This document shows, piece after piece, positions 7,439-16,585 of a stretch of 36,481 nt of DNA. Source of the stretch: Actinomycetes bacterium (lineage in GTDB: Bacteria > Actinomycetota > Acidimicrobiia > Acidimicrobiales > Poriferisodalaceae). The notes under the pieces were generated by a model that worked only from the letters and a program-made list of their open reading frames with translations, did not search any database and had not been told where the DNA came from. The first letter of the stretch is position 1. Each line of letters opens with the position of its first letter. Both the position numbers and the translations under genes were made by a program. The stretch covers positions 1 to 36,481 of the forward strand of contig JAAETH010000050.1 in assembly GCA_024228575.1 (NCBI GenBank), read 5' to 3'.

Positions 7439-8020
7439 ATGACCTACCCAGCAACGTACGAACTCGAAGCACCATTGCAGGTCGCACGGTGGCGCCCACT
7501 TGTGCACTGGCTCATGGCCATACCCCACTTCGTCGTGCTCTACGTCCTGATGCTCGTCGGCGGCATAGTCGGCCTCATCTCATGGCTGGCGATCATCTTC
7601 ACGGGCAAGCTGCCAACAGGGCTCGGCAACTTCACCGCCATGTACCTGCGCTACTCGGCTCGCGCCGGAACGTTCATGGCGTTCCTGCACGAGGAATACC
7701 CGCCGTTCACATTCGACATGCAGGCGTCGGAACCGGGCGGCACCCCGTTGATGGTCGACTTCGACATCGCCTGGGACGGGCGCAACCGACTGACCGTCCT
7801 GCTGCGCATCATCGTGGCCATCCCGGCCTTCATCTTCTCCGGGGTGATCATGTTCGCCGCCGAGATCGTGATGTTCATCGCATTCTTCGCCGTACTCATA
7901 ACCGGGGCATGGCCCCAGGGAATGCGCGACTTCGTCGTCAAGGCGATGCGGCTCGGCAATCGGGTCAACGCCTACGCGATGCTCCTCACCGACGAGTACC
8001 CACCATTCAGCCTGGACTAA
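7439..8020 (+). CDS. DUF4389 membrane protein with duplicated halves
   Basis: This 193-aa membrane protein matches DUF4389. Each half has a hydrophobic hairpin and then an amphipathic stretch that ends in the same motif: HEEYPPF (about residue 83) and TDEYPPF (end of the protein). The first half has WLMAIPHFVVLYVLML and the second LRIIVAIPAFIFSGVIMF, both followed by a G.W/LP.G...F...LR pattern. The function is unknown. The start ATG is supported by a G-rich SD (GGGGGGCGGGG) just upstream. The gene's last 14 bp overlap the end of the convergent Nudix gene. Confidence 0.8.
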   Translation: MTYPATYELEAPLQVARWRPLVHWLMAIPHFVVLYVLMLVGGIVGLISWLAIIFTGKLPTGLGNFTAMYLRYSARAGTFMAFLHEEYPPFTFDMQASEPGGTPLMVDFDIAWDGRNRLTVLLRIIVAIPAFIFSGVIMFAAEIVMFIAFFAVLITGAWPQGMRDFVVKAMRLGNRVNAYAMLLTDEYPPFSLD

Positions 8021-8507
8021 CCAGCGACCGCCCCAACACGGCCTCGAGGGCCGAGATGGTCTTCGAGTCGCCTCGCTCGAGGGCTGGAAGGTCCGAAGCG
8101 TCGAACCAGGAGACCTCTTCGATCTCGGGGCTGCGCGGATAGGCATCGTCGGCGTCGCAGCCGTCGAGCCAGAGTTCGTAGTAGAACTCGACACGGCGCG
8201 GCTTGAGGCGATGACGCACGAGGGCAGAACCGACTACCCGAACGGTCAACCCGATCTCCTCGTCGATCTCGCGCACGATCGTCTCTTCGGGCTCTTCTCT
8301 CCACCCGATCATGCCGCCGGGAAGGCCCCAGCCACTGCGGTACGAGTGGCGAGCGAGCAGAATGCGGTCGGGGCCGTCGCGGATGATAGCGACGGTACCT
8401 ATCCGGTACGCGGGTGATGTCCACCCGACCAGAACATGTCGCACCTTCAACGGCAGACGGCCGAAATGGCGTAGCAGCACCGGGTATAAGCCGTTCGTTT
8501 GTCTCAT
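8007..8507 (-). CDS. Nudix hydrolase
   Basis: This 166-aa protein has a perfect Nudix box at residues 65-87 (G-x5-E-x7-REIDEEIGL), the Mg2+-binding site that hydrolyses nucleoside-diphosphate-linked compounds. Flanking strands (RIGTVAIIRDGPDRILLARH, EFYYELWLDG, EIEEVSWFDASDLP) complete the fold. The substrate cannot be deduced: dGTP-like, NDP-sugar and ADP-ribose types are all possible. It ends convergently into the DUF4389 gene. It may be co-transcribed with the phosphatase gene upstream, which ends 8 bp before it. Confidence 0.9.
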   Translation of the reverse strand: MRQTNGLYPVLLRHFGRLPLKVRHVLVGWTSPAYRIGTVAIIRDGPDRILLARHSYRSGWGLPGGMIGWREEPEETIVREIDEEIGLTVRVVGSALVRHRLKPRRVEFYYELWLDGCDADDAYPRSPEIEEVSWFDASDLPALERGDSKTISALEAVLGRSLVSPG

Positions 8508-8515
8508 CGTCGGGG

Positions 8516-9268
8516 TCAGCTATCTGATCGGGACTCATCGATTGCGGCGATCAGCTCATTGCGCAAGGCCGGAGTCGCGGCGTATACGGGGCCCCGTCGG
8601 CCGCCGTGCTCGAAATGCAATAGTTCGCGACCCATCTGTTCTCCCACACAGGCGCCCGCTTCGAGGGCGATGAGATGTCCCGCCGCATAGTCCCACATCC
8701 CCAATTGGCTGGGCATGTCGCAGAATGCGTCGGCGCGTCCCGCTGCAACATAGGCGATGTCGAGGGCGGCGGCACCGAAGCAGCGGAACTGTGCCCAGCC
8801 GAGGTGGCGTGACGGAAGACCATTCACGACCACGATGGCATCGCTCAGCGATGAACAGCTTGTTGCGCCGATGGGTTTGCCGTCGAGGAATGCTCCCCCA
8901 CCACGGATGGCGCTGAACGTCTCACCCGTCGCCTGGTTGACGACCACCGACGCCCGAACCCCGTCGGCGTCGACGACCGCGAGACTCGTGTTGTAGTGAG
9001 GAATATGGCGGCTGGCGTTGGTCGAACCATCGACGGGGTCGATGATCACCGTGTCGTTCGTCGTGCCCTTCCTGACACCCGATTCCTCACTGAAGGTGCC
9101 GGCCCCGGTCGGTGCCAACACCTCGAGGACGACGGCATCGGCGGCAAGGTCGAAGGCGTACTGGTCTGGGCGATCACCCCTGGCGTGGAGGTCTTCGAAA
9201 CGAGATAGTTCGTCGGCCACCCGCCGCGAAGCCTCGATCAGGATCGGCAACCAGTCCTCGTTGTTCAC
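8516..9268 (-). CDS. Inositol-monophosphatase-family phosphatase
   Basis: This protein of about 250 aa belongs to the IMPase/FBPase/CysQ family. Both metal-binding motifs are present: FSEES then VIIDPVDGSTN, and near the C-terminus MWDYAAGHLIALEAG. The candidate substrates are inositol phosphates, 3'-phosphoadenosine phosphates or histidinol phosphate, and the sequence does not discriminate. GTG 9268 is chosen because it gives the family length and leaves room for the divergent gene at 9320. A longer in-frame extension to 9490 would overlap that gene and has no family similarity. The Nudix gene follows closely on the same strand. Confidence 0.87.
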   Translation of the reverse strand: MNNEDWLPILIEASRRVADELSRFEDLHARGDRPDQYAFDLAADAVVLEVLAPTGAGTFSEESGVRKGTTNDTVIIDPVDGSTNASRHIPHYNTSLAVVDADGVRASVVVNQATGETFSAIRGGGAFLDGKPIGATSCSSLSDAIVVVNGLPSRHLGWAQFRCFGAAALDIAYVAAGRADAFCDMPSQLGMWDYAAGHLIALEAGACVGEQMGRELLHFEHGGRRGPVYAATPALRNELIAAIDESRSDS

Positions 9269-9319
9269 AATCGCAAAGCTACCGACAACATTCCCCCACG
9301 ACTGTGGCAGGCTGTCGCC

Positions 9320-9877
9320 GTGGCAATGATCGATCTTGCAGGGTTCGTGACGGATTTGAAGGAACACGCCATCGAGCACGGGTTCCACATCCACGACGAA
9401 CGCCATTTTGTGGAGACCTATTCGATGCGTCAGGCCTGGGAGGTCGACCTTCATCCAGAGGAAGCGTGTGGTGGGCCGCTCGACCTGCACCTGGCACTCG
9501 AGGTAGAACCACGCACCCTGCTGGCCTTCGAGGACGCGGTCATCGACCTGGGCGACGAGTTGCCAGGCGACGAGTACTTCGTCCCGTTGTCGTTCAACTG
9601 GGCACTACCCCCCATGAACGAGGGTCCCGACCTGCTCGTCCTGGCGACCGACCTCGCCGGCGTCGGAGGAACGGTCTTGCCGATCGAGGTTTCGGCCATC
9701 GACTCGTTTGCATCCATCACCGACCCGTCGCAGCGCACGCTGGCGATCGTGGGACGCATCCAGTTGTCGCTCAGCCAGATCGTCATGCGCCAGGAGGATC
9801 TATGCGACGTCCTCGACCTGTGCCAAACGGTCAGCACCTACCTTCTCGACAGGTCCCCAGGCTGGTTCGAGGAGTAG
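9320..9877 (+). CDS. Hypothetical acidic protein
   Basis: I do not recognise this 185-aa protein. It is soluble, strongly acidic and without a signal peptide or membrane segment. It shows long alternating hydrophobic strands (LDLHLALEVEPRTLLAFEDAV) and a helical C-terminus with LCDVLDLC. Codon-position bias and strand are convincing: the reverse frames give low-complexity Arg-rich translations. GTG 9320 or ATG 9326 could be the start. It is divergent from the IMPase-family gene. Confidence 0.7.
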   Translation: MAMIDLAGFVTDLKEHAIEHGFHIHDERHFVETYSMRQAWEVDLHPEEACGGPLDLHLALEVEPRTLLAFEDAVIDLGDELPGDEYFVPLSFNWALPPMNEGPDLLVLATDLAGVGGTVLPIEVSAIDSFASITDPSQRTLAIVGRIQLSLSQIVMRQEDLCDVLDLCQTVSTYLLDRSPGWFEE

Positions 9878-9995
9878 CCCGGGTGCCGAATGTCCAGGGG
9901 CGAAGATAACCGAGCCGACCATCGCCCATCACTTCGCGATCTGGTCTGGTGAGAATTGACTCGCGAAACCGATCGTGTGATGCCACGATGTCGCA

Positions 9996-11213
9996 ATGGT
10001 CGAATTTCGCCCCTATCACCCAGAAGATCGTGACGCCGTCGGAACCATCTGGCACGAGGTCGGCTGGTCCGACCGCTCCGATGAATCCAAGGTTGAGGCG
10101 CTCGATGCGCTCATCAGTGCCGGTGGCATCGAGGTAGCCGAGGTCAACGGAGCTGCCGAGTGTTTCGTGCAACAGGTGCCAGGCGACATCACCCACACAG
10201 GAACCAACCTGTCGATGTCGGCCGTCACAGCCGTGTTGACCAGCCATATCGGCCGCAAGATGGGGTTGGCCACAACACTGTCGGCGAGAGCCATTGCAGC
10301 AGGTGCTCGACAAGGCGCCGCCGTTTCATTGCTGGGGGTCTTCGAGACGGGTTTCTACGACCGGCTCGGCTTCGCCTCGGGAAGCTACGAACACGAACTG
10401 ACGTTCGACCCGGCGACCCTGGCGCTCGAAAATGTTGAGTACAAGCGGCCCGAAAGGCTGACGCTCGACAACGCCGACGAGATGCACGCCGCGATGCTCG
10501 GGCGAAATCGGCCTCACGGTTCGAGCACTCTGACGCCGCTCAGCCTCGTCACCGCCGAACTCGGCTGGATGTCGGGGATGTGGGCGCTCGGCTACCGGAC
10601 CGATGGTCGTCTGACACACTTCATGGCCGGCACCGCCGAGTCGGACCGCTCGTACCGGCCATACTTCGTGGCCTACGAGACACTCCCCCAGCTGCTCGAC
10701 CTGCTTCGACTGGTGAAGGAGCTGGGCGACCAACTGCAATGGTTCACAATAGTGGAACCACCAGAGATCCAGCTGCAGGATCTGATCCGCGGGCCGATGC
10801 GCCAGATCCGACACGCAAAGGGCACCTCGGTTCGAGCACATCGGGCCAAGGCCCATTGGCAACTGCGCATCAACGATCTCGACGCCGTTGTGGGTGCCAT
10901 CGATTGGCCGGGAGAACCGGTTCGCTTCAACCTCGACGTCTCCGACCCGATCGCCAACTTCGGCGTTGGCTGGGAAGGCGTGAGCGGCAACTACACCGTC
11001 ACCATCGGATCACCATCGGGTATCGAGGTCGGCGCAACCTCGGGCCTGCCCACGCTGACCTCGCAGGTCGGCCCGCTGTCTCGCATCCTGTTCGGGGTCC
11101 AACACCCGTCGACGTTGGCAGCGATCGGCGATCTGTCCGGCCCAGCCGAGTTGCTGGCCGGACTCGACCGAGCACTGCAGATGCCCGTCCCCCACCCCGG
11201 CTGGGATTTCTAG
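9996..11213 (+). CDS. Eis-like GNAT N-acetyltransferase
   Basis: This 405-aa protein has the three-part Eis architecture: an N-terminal GNAT domain, a second degenerate GNAT-like domain and a C-terminal SCP2-like sterol-carrier fold. The acetyl-CoA pyrophosphate loop is seen as RKMGLATTLSARAI (about residues 88-101), and GNAT motif B as GFYDRLGFASGSYEHE (about residues 122-137). Eis enzymes acetylate amines such as aminoglycosides or lysines; the natural substrate here is unknown. The C-terminus (PHPGWDF) ends with the carboxylate thought to act as general acid in Eis. The gene ends convergently with the large oxidoreductase, overlapping it by 4 bp. Confidence 0.82.
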   Translation: MVEFRPYHPEDRDAVGTIWHEVGWSDRSDESKVEALDALISAGGIEVAEVNGAAECFVQQVPGDITHTGTNLSMSAVTAVLTSHIGRKMGLATTLSARAIAAGARQGAAVSLLGVFETGFYDRLGFASGSYEHELTFDPATLALENVEYKRPERLTLDNADEMHAAMLGRNRPHGSSTLTPLSLVTAELGWMSGMWALGYRTDGRLTHFMAGTAESDRSYRPYFVAYETLPQLLDLLRLVKELGDQLQWFTIVEPPEIQLQDLIRGPMRQIRHAKGTSVRAHRAKAHWQLRINDLDAVVGAIDWPGEPVRFNLDVSDPIANFGVGWEGVSGNYTVTIGSPSGIEVGATSGLPTLTSQVGPLSRILFGVQHPSTLAAIGDLSGPAELLAGLDRALQMPVPHPGWDF

Positions 11214-14200
11214 GCCTCGAGCAGCACCTCAAGTTCGCTGTCACGGATCTTTGCGGCGAACGCGACCCGGTCGCGGTCCGGGTCGTCGTCTGCCTTCATG
11301 GCCACAAGCACTGCCTTCTGAGCTGCATAGTCGACGTTGACCACGCCAGCGCGGCTCTGGAGCATGCGCCAACTGCGCCGACGTTCCACACAGAACAAGA
11401 CCATCTGGCGCGACAACACAATCGTGCGGACATTGCCGGAGGAATCCTCGATTTCGGTGAACACACCCCAATCGGGGATGAAGGAGCGGTGCTCGGGATC
11501 AAATACCTGGCGCTGGACGACGTCGTTCTGGGTGACCAGCGTCAACATGTCGTACAGCTCGATCAATCCCTCGGCGGACTCGGCCGGCTTCCAGTGGTTG
11601 CGGAAACGGGCCTCGGTCACCGCCCAATGGGGCGGCATGTACTGATAGTGCCGACCACTCGCCTTCGAAGTCTTCTGGTACCAGTCGCGGTTCGGGCTCG
11701 GGTTGCCGGCCAGATCGAGAGCATCCTCGTAGGACTCGCCCTTGGCCGGGGCGAACACGAACTGGGGCATGCCACGCGAGTCGCGAACACAGGTCGCCTG
11801 CTGGGTCGACATGTCGTCTGGCACCCCGTGTTCGGGCTGGCAGGTGGTGAAACACTGGAAGAACGAGGTTCCCCGATACTCGAGGCCGGTGAGGATCGCC
11901 TTGTAGAACTGGGCCGTATTGGCCGCTGAGACCTGACCGATGAAGGGCGAACCATGCCCTCCGAGGAAGGTCTCGGCCACACCCTTCTTCTCGGTCAGCT
12001 TGCCCTGCGACAAGGGGCCGAACTGGTTCATGTCGCCGCCGCCGGGCATCGGCGTGGAGTCCGAGTTCTGGCCCCCGGTGTTCGAGTACACCTGGGTGTC
12101 GAGCATCAGCAAGTTCACATTCGGGCGGTTCTGGAGCACGACCTTCGACACGTTCTGGAAACCGATGTCGCCCATGCCGCCATCTCCTCCGATCGCCCAG
12201 ACCTTTGGCATCTCGCGGATTTCACGAGGTGTCATCTGGGTATCGGTGAGATGGATGATCGTGTGATAGTTCTCGACGGTCATCTCGCCGGCTTCGCCGG
12301 CGAGCAGGTGATCGCACAGACGCTCCGGAGTCACCGACCGCCGAGCATGGGTCAACATGAAACCCTCGCCGAGCAGCCACGAAACGGTTGCACCGTCCTG
12401 GAAGAGCGAGTTCATCCACGGGTAGGGATGTGGGTTGTTGACCGGCGTCGAGCCATAGACGGTGTTGCAGCCGGTGTTGGCACCCATGGCCATCACCGAC
12501 ATGCCGTTCGCGGTCCGGCCGTCGACCGCCTGAAGGTCGCGGTGGTTGAACGCATCGCGCCGCATCACCTCGGCGATCGCGTCGACGACCTCGGCGTCGG
12601 TGATCTTGCCATGAGCGGCGATGCGAGAGTCGGTGTCCTCAGGGTTGTTGCCCCCGAGCCCCATCAACATGCGCGCAACCGACCGCTTGAACAGTTCGTG
12701 AACCGAAGGGTTCGTCTCGGCGAGAAGCGCCAGGCGTTGCTCGCCCTCGTTCATCAGACGCTCGACCTTGGCGCTCAAGCGGTCTGCTTTTGCGTGGAAG
12801 ATCGGTCTCATGTACGACTCTGTGAGCGAAGCGACCGCGTGTAGAGCCGTCTTCTCGCCGCAACCGGCACACGCACCGTCGCCGCTGACCAGAGCCTCGT
12901 ACTGGCTTCGCAACATCAGGTGGTTCTTCAGCTGGGCGACGTGAGAGTCCTCGGGGTGTTTGGGGTCGAATCGCCCGAGGAACTTCGCCGGTGTGTCATC
13001 CAGCATCTTCAAGAAGTTGGTACCGCTGACGTGGTCGGCGTTGAGGGCAGCGGTCTCGTCGGCCATGTACAGGGCCTCGCGCTCGCCGCACTCGACCACA
13101 CACTCGCCACATCCCTTGCACAGGTCGGACACCATGATGGAGAACAGCCCGCCACTGCCCGGGTTCTTGCGCTCGAGGGTGCGGAACACGGCCGGTGTCT
13201 TGAAGTAGGCGAACGGTACCCGCTCGAACAGGGTGAGGAACTGCTCGCGGGCGCGATCGTCGATCGTCGGCGTGTCGACTACCGCAGAGGTCAACAGCTC
13301 GACGAAGGGCTTCACATCCTTGTCTGCGATGGCCGTGTGCATCTGGGCGCGCACCGTGGACTCGATCTCCGGGATCGCGGCCAGTACCGCACGCCGATCG
13401 TCGACATCGGCGATGTATGCGTTGGCGACCGTCTTGAGAATGGTGGAGATGTCTTGAGCCGTGTTGGGAAGCGCAGTGTCGGGACACGCCGTGATGCATT
13501 CGAGACACTGGGTGCACTTCTCAGCGACCCACACCGGTGTCTGACGCCGCGACCCGTACTTGCTCGCAGTTGCGCCGGTGGCGGCGGGCATCATCCCCAC
13601 CGAGGCCAGAGCAGACGATGGCTGGTCGTAACCCAGCCCAGCCCGGAACTCGGCATCAAAGGTCGCCGTGCGAGCGAGCGGCATACGCACGGGCTGTTCC
13701 ACCAACACCCGATCCGAAGGCAGTGGTCCACACGAGGAACACGCCTCGAGCGCCTGCCTTCGCATGGTCGAGCGGTCGGGCGCATCGATCGGACCGTGGG
13801 GGATCTCGCGGATCCGTGACAGACCCTCGGTCATCACCTCCATGTTCGATTCGACGACCGCATCGCCGAATCGCCCGAACTTCTTGACGTACTGCGAGCG
13901 CACCAACTCGTGGAACTGGTCCATGCTCATGCCGTATTCGTCGAGCAGTCCCGATACCGCGAAGAAGGCCCCGAGGAATGCATTTCCCTGCATGCGCAGC
14001 TGGAGGTCGTCGCGATCTGTCGCCGCCCTCGCGATGTCGAACCCGGGCAGGGCGAAGACCTTGATGTCGTCTTCCACGATCTGTCGACGCACATCGATCG
14101 GGAAACGCGACCAGACGCGATCCGGTTCCTCATCGGACTCGATGATGAATGTGCCACCGGGGTTGAGGCCATCCAGTGGATTTGTGTGAGTGAAAGCCTT

Positions 14201-15868
14201 CGGGTCGCAGCACAACACGACGTCGACATGGCGCAGGTCGCAGTTGACCTTGATCCTCTCGGGTGCTGCCACCAGGAAATACTGGGTGGGGGCGCCCTTC
14301 TTCTCGGAACCATACCTCGGGTTGGCCGACACATGGACGATCTCGCGTGGTCGGCCGAGCTCGTCGAAGTCCTCGTTGCGACGGGCGAGATCTTCGCCGA
14401 TCTCCCCAATGATCTCGCTGAGGTTCTTCCCCGTGGTGATCATGCCCCAACCACCTATCGAATGGAACCGCACCGCGATAGCGCCATCGGGGAGAAGCGA
14501 GGGAGCACGCTCGGAGATGACAGCGTGGGGGTGGTCGATGCCGAGCACGAAGTTCCGCACCCCATCGTCGGGGCCGCTGCCGTCTTGACGCGAGTTCTGC
14601 CCGATGGCGAACTCGTAGGCCCCGAGCACGTGTTCCGGCCTGAAGTCGCGCGACCCCAACCCATAGGTGCCGGCGAACTGCAGAGGGATCTCTTCGGGGG
14701 TCAGGACAGGCACGTCGCCACGCCCATCTTCTCGACCCACCTCAACACCCTTGTTGATCGAGGCCCGGATCTCGCTGGCGAGGGGGTTGTCTCCCGACAG
14801 TGGATCGTCGGTGCGCTCGAGCACGATCGCCCGCTTCTTGCCCCTCAACCCCTCGATCAGGGCTGCCTCGGGGAAGGGACGCAACACATTGACGTGTATC
14901 GAACCGACCTTGGCATCATCGTTCTCGCGGAGGAAATCGACCGCCGCCTCGATGTTCTCGGCCGCCGAACCGAGCGAGACGAACACGGTTTCGGCATCGT
15001 CGCAGCGGTACTCGCTGATCATGCCGTAGCGCCGCCCGGTGAGTCGAGCGAACTCCTCGTACGCCTCCTCGAGGAAGCCGCCAACATGATCGGCGAAGTT
15101 GCTGCGACGAGCGATGACACCGTTCATGTAGTGCTCTTGGTTCTGAACGGGACCGAGCAGCATCGGGTTCTTCAGGTCGATCATTCGAGGCACACGAGCG
15201 CGCGTCGGGCCGAACAGCTCGCGCTGAGCCGGCGTCGGCGATTCGATGATGTCGTCGTGGGCGCCGAGGAATTGGCGGATCATCTCGGACTCGTGGCGAA
15301 AGAAGGTGCGCTCGAGGTGAGAGGTGAGGAATCCGTCCTGGATGTTGATGGCCGGGTTCAGCGACAGCTCTGCCACCCGTCTCGCTATCAGCGCCTGATC
15401 GGCTGCCTGCTGGGCGTCCTTGGCGAAGAGCATCATCCAGCCGGTGTCGAGGGCCGCATAGATGTCGTCGTGACCACAATGCACGTTGAGCGCGTGTTTT
15501 GTGAGCGCACGCGCGGCCACCTCGACGACGAGCGTCGAGAGTTTTCCGGGCGCGTGGTAGTACTGCTCGAGGCCATAGACGAGGCCCTGCCCAGAGGTGA
15601 AGTTCACCACGCGTTTCCCGGTCATGGAGAGTGCGATGGCGCCGCCCTGAGCCGAGTGTTCACCCTCTGTTTCGACCGCGAACTTCGCGTTCCCATACAC
15701 GTCGAGCAAGCCCTCTGCGAAGGCCATCTGGTAGTTCTCACCCATCTCGGTGGACGGGGTTATCGGGTAGAACACACCGCCCTGGGTGATCCTGGCCTCG
15801 GTGTGGTACGAGACGAGCTGGTTTCCGTTCGTGGTGATCCGGGTTCCCGGAAACGGCGGAGTGGTCAT
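11210..15868 (-). CDS. Enlarged pyruvate:ferredoxin (2-oxoacid) oxidoreductase-like protein, 1552 aa
   Basis: This is a single-chain homodimer-type 2-oxoacid oxidoreductase that would decarboxylate pyruvate or a related 2-oxoacid to an acyl-CoA and reduce ferredoxin or flavodoxin. Domain order is as in NifJ: N-terminal pyrimidine-binding domain (GGVFYPITPSTEMGE), transketolase C-like domain, gamma domain (FHSIGGWGMITTGKN, about 480-680), and two [4Fe-4S] motifs (CTQCLECITACP at about 785, CKGCGECVVEC at about 917). The proximal-cluster site CAGCGE is at about 1000, the distant fourth Cys is in NTGC, and the ThDP site is GGDGGMGDIG...NTGGQNSDSTP (about 1225-1265). At 1552 aa it is about 350 residues longer than NifJ, with extra sequence between the two ferredoxin motifs and between CAGCGE and NTGC. 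An SD AAGGGAAG precedes ATG 15868. Confidence 0.9.
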   Translation of the reverse strand: MTTPPFPGTRITTNGNQLVSYHTEARITQGGVFYPITPSTEMGENYQMAFAEGLLDVYGNAKFAVETEGEHSAQGGAIALSMTGKRVVNFTSGQGLVYGLEQYYHAPGKLSTLVVEVAARALTKHALNVHCGHDDIYAALDTGWMMLFAKDAQQAADQALIARRVAELSLNPAINIQDGFLTSHLERTFFRHESEMIRQFLGAHDDIIESPTPAQRELFGPTRARVPRMIDLKNPMLLGPVQNQEHYMNGVIARRSNFADHVGGFLEEAYEEFARLTGRRYGMISEYRCDDAETVFVSLGSAAENIEAAVDFLRENDDAKVGSIHVNVLRPFPEAALIEGLRGKKRAIVLERTDDPLSGDNPLASEIRASINKGVEVGREDGRGDVPVLTPEEIPLQFAGTYGLGSRDFRPEHVLGAYEFAIGQNSRQDGSGPDDGVRNFVLGIDHPHAVISERAPSLLPDGAIAVRFHSIGGWGMITTGKNLSEIIGEIGEDLARRNEDFDELGRPREIVHVSANPRYGSEKKGAPTQYFLVAAPERIKVNCDLRHVDVVLCCDPKAFTHTNPLDGLNPGGTFIIESDEEPDRVWSRFPIDVRRQIVEDDIKVFALPGFDIARAATDRDDLQLRMQGNAFLGAFFAVSGLLDEYGMSMDQFHELVRSQYVKKFGRFGDAVVESNMEVMTEGLSRIREIPHGPIDAPDRSTMRRQALEACSSCGPLPSDRVLVEQPVRMPLARTATFDAEFRAGLGYDQPSSALASVGMMPAATGATASKYGSRRQTPVWVAEKCTQCLECITACPDTALPNTAQDISTILKTVANAYIADVDDRRAVLAAIPEIESTVRAQMHTAIADKDVKPFVELLTSAVVDTPTIDDRAREQFLTLFERVPFAYFKTPAVFRTLERKNPGSGGLFSIMVSDLCKGCGECVVECGEREALYMADETAALNADHVSGTNFLKMLDDTPAKFLGRFDPKHPEDSHVAQLKNHLMLRSQYEALVSGDGACAGCGEKTALHAVASLTESYMRPIFHAKADRLSAKVERLMNEGEQRLALLAETNPSVHELFKRSVARMLMGLGGNNPEDTDSRIAAHGKITDAEVVDAIAEVMRRDAFNHRDLQAVDGRTANGMSVMAMGANTGCNTVYGSTPVNNPHPYPWMNSLFQDGATVSWLLGEGFMLTHARRSVTPERLCDHLLAGEAGEMTVENYHTIIHLTDTQMTPREIREMPKVWAIGGDGGMGDIGFQNVSKVVLQNRPNVNLLMLDTQVYSNTGGQNSDSTPMPGGGDMNQFGPLSQGKLTEKKGVAETFLGGHGSPFIGQVSAANTAQFYKAILTGLEYRGTSFFQCFTTCQPEHGVPDDMSTQQATCVRDSRGMPQFVFAPAKGESYEDALDLAGNPSPNRDWYQKTSKASGRHYQYMPPHWAVTEARFRNHWKPAESAEGLIELYDMLTLVTQNDVVQRQVFDPEHRSFIPDWGVFTEIEDSSGNVRTIVLSRQMVLFCVERRRSWRMLQSRAGVVNVDYAAQKAVLVAMKADDDPDRDRVAFAAKIRDSELEVLLEA

Positions 15869-16018
15869 CGGCTTCCCTTCTGCGAGGCACATGCGCTCGA
15901 TCTGGTCGGGTGCCCCATGCTCTCAGAGATTCGCATCCGGGGCCCGCCAAACGACAGAACCAAGGCCAGCCAAGGGTTTCGTGCGGTTCATCTCACACCC
16001 AACGCCCACACGCGGCAG

Positions 16019-16465
16019 CTACGACAGGCGCGACTTCACCATGTCGGCGACGGTTCGGCCGTCGGCGCGGCCGGCGACCTTTGCGTTGACCGCCTTCATC
16101 GCCTGACCCATCTGAGACCTCTCGCTGAAGCCGTTCTCGGCAAGCGTCGACTCGACGAGTTCGGTCAGCTCGCCCTCGGTCAAACCCTTCGGGAGATAAC
16201 GCTCGAGCACCACCAGCTCGGCCCGCTCCTTGGCCGCACGTTCGGCGGCTCCACCCGAATCGAAAGCCTCGGCAGCCTCGACCCGACGCTTCGCCTGGGT
16301 TGCGATGACTTTCTGGACCTCGTCGTCGTCCAGCGTGCGAGCCACGCTGCCCGACACCTCAGCCTCCTGGACCGCTGCGATAATCGACCGCAAGGTGTCG
16401 ACCGTGACCGAGTCGCGCGCCTTCATTGCGGCGGTCAGTTCGGTTCTTATGTCGTCGATGATCAT
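16019..16465 (-). CDS. GatB/YqeY domain protein
   Basis: This small helical protein of 148 aa has the full YqeY domain: an N-terminal helix with ELTAAMKARDSVTVDTLRSI, central EVQKVIATQAKRR, and C-terminal GQAMKAVNAKVAGRADGRTV. YqeY-like domains form the tRNA-binding tail of GatB amidotransferase subunits. The free-standing protein is widespread and its role is not firmly known. It starts at ATG 16465 and is divergent from the DUF169 gene. It is separated from the large oxidoreductase start by 150 bp with no gene. Confidence 0.9.
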   Translation of the reverse strand: MIIDDIRTELTAAMKARDSVTVDTLRSIIAAVQEAEVSGSVARTLDDDEVQKVIATQAKRRVEAAEAFDSGGAAERAAKERAELVVLERYLPKGLTEGELTELVESTLAENGFSERSQMGQAMKAVNAKVAGRADGRTVADMVKSRLS

Positions 16466-16585
16466 CTGAAACTCCTACGCACCGTGGATTCTGCGGGTGA
16501 GAACAGCGGGGCGGCTGGAACTCGCAGCGATGAAGCAGAGTAGCGTCGGGACCGCTTGCAGCATCACCGAATTCCAGGAGCGGAC

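Noticed and set aside
13910-16543. 877-codon open frame antisense to the large oxidoreductase
   Set aside because: It mirrors a gene with full PFOR motifs; its translation is His/Arg/Asp-rich with no domain, as expected for the antisense of high-GC coding DNA.
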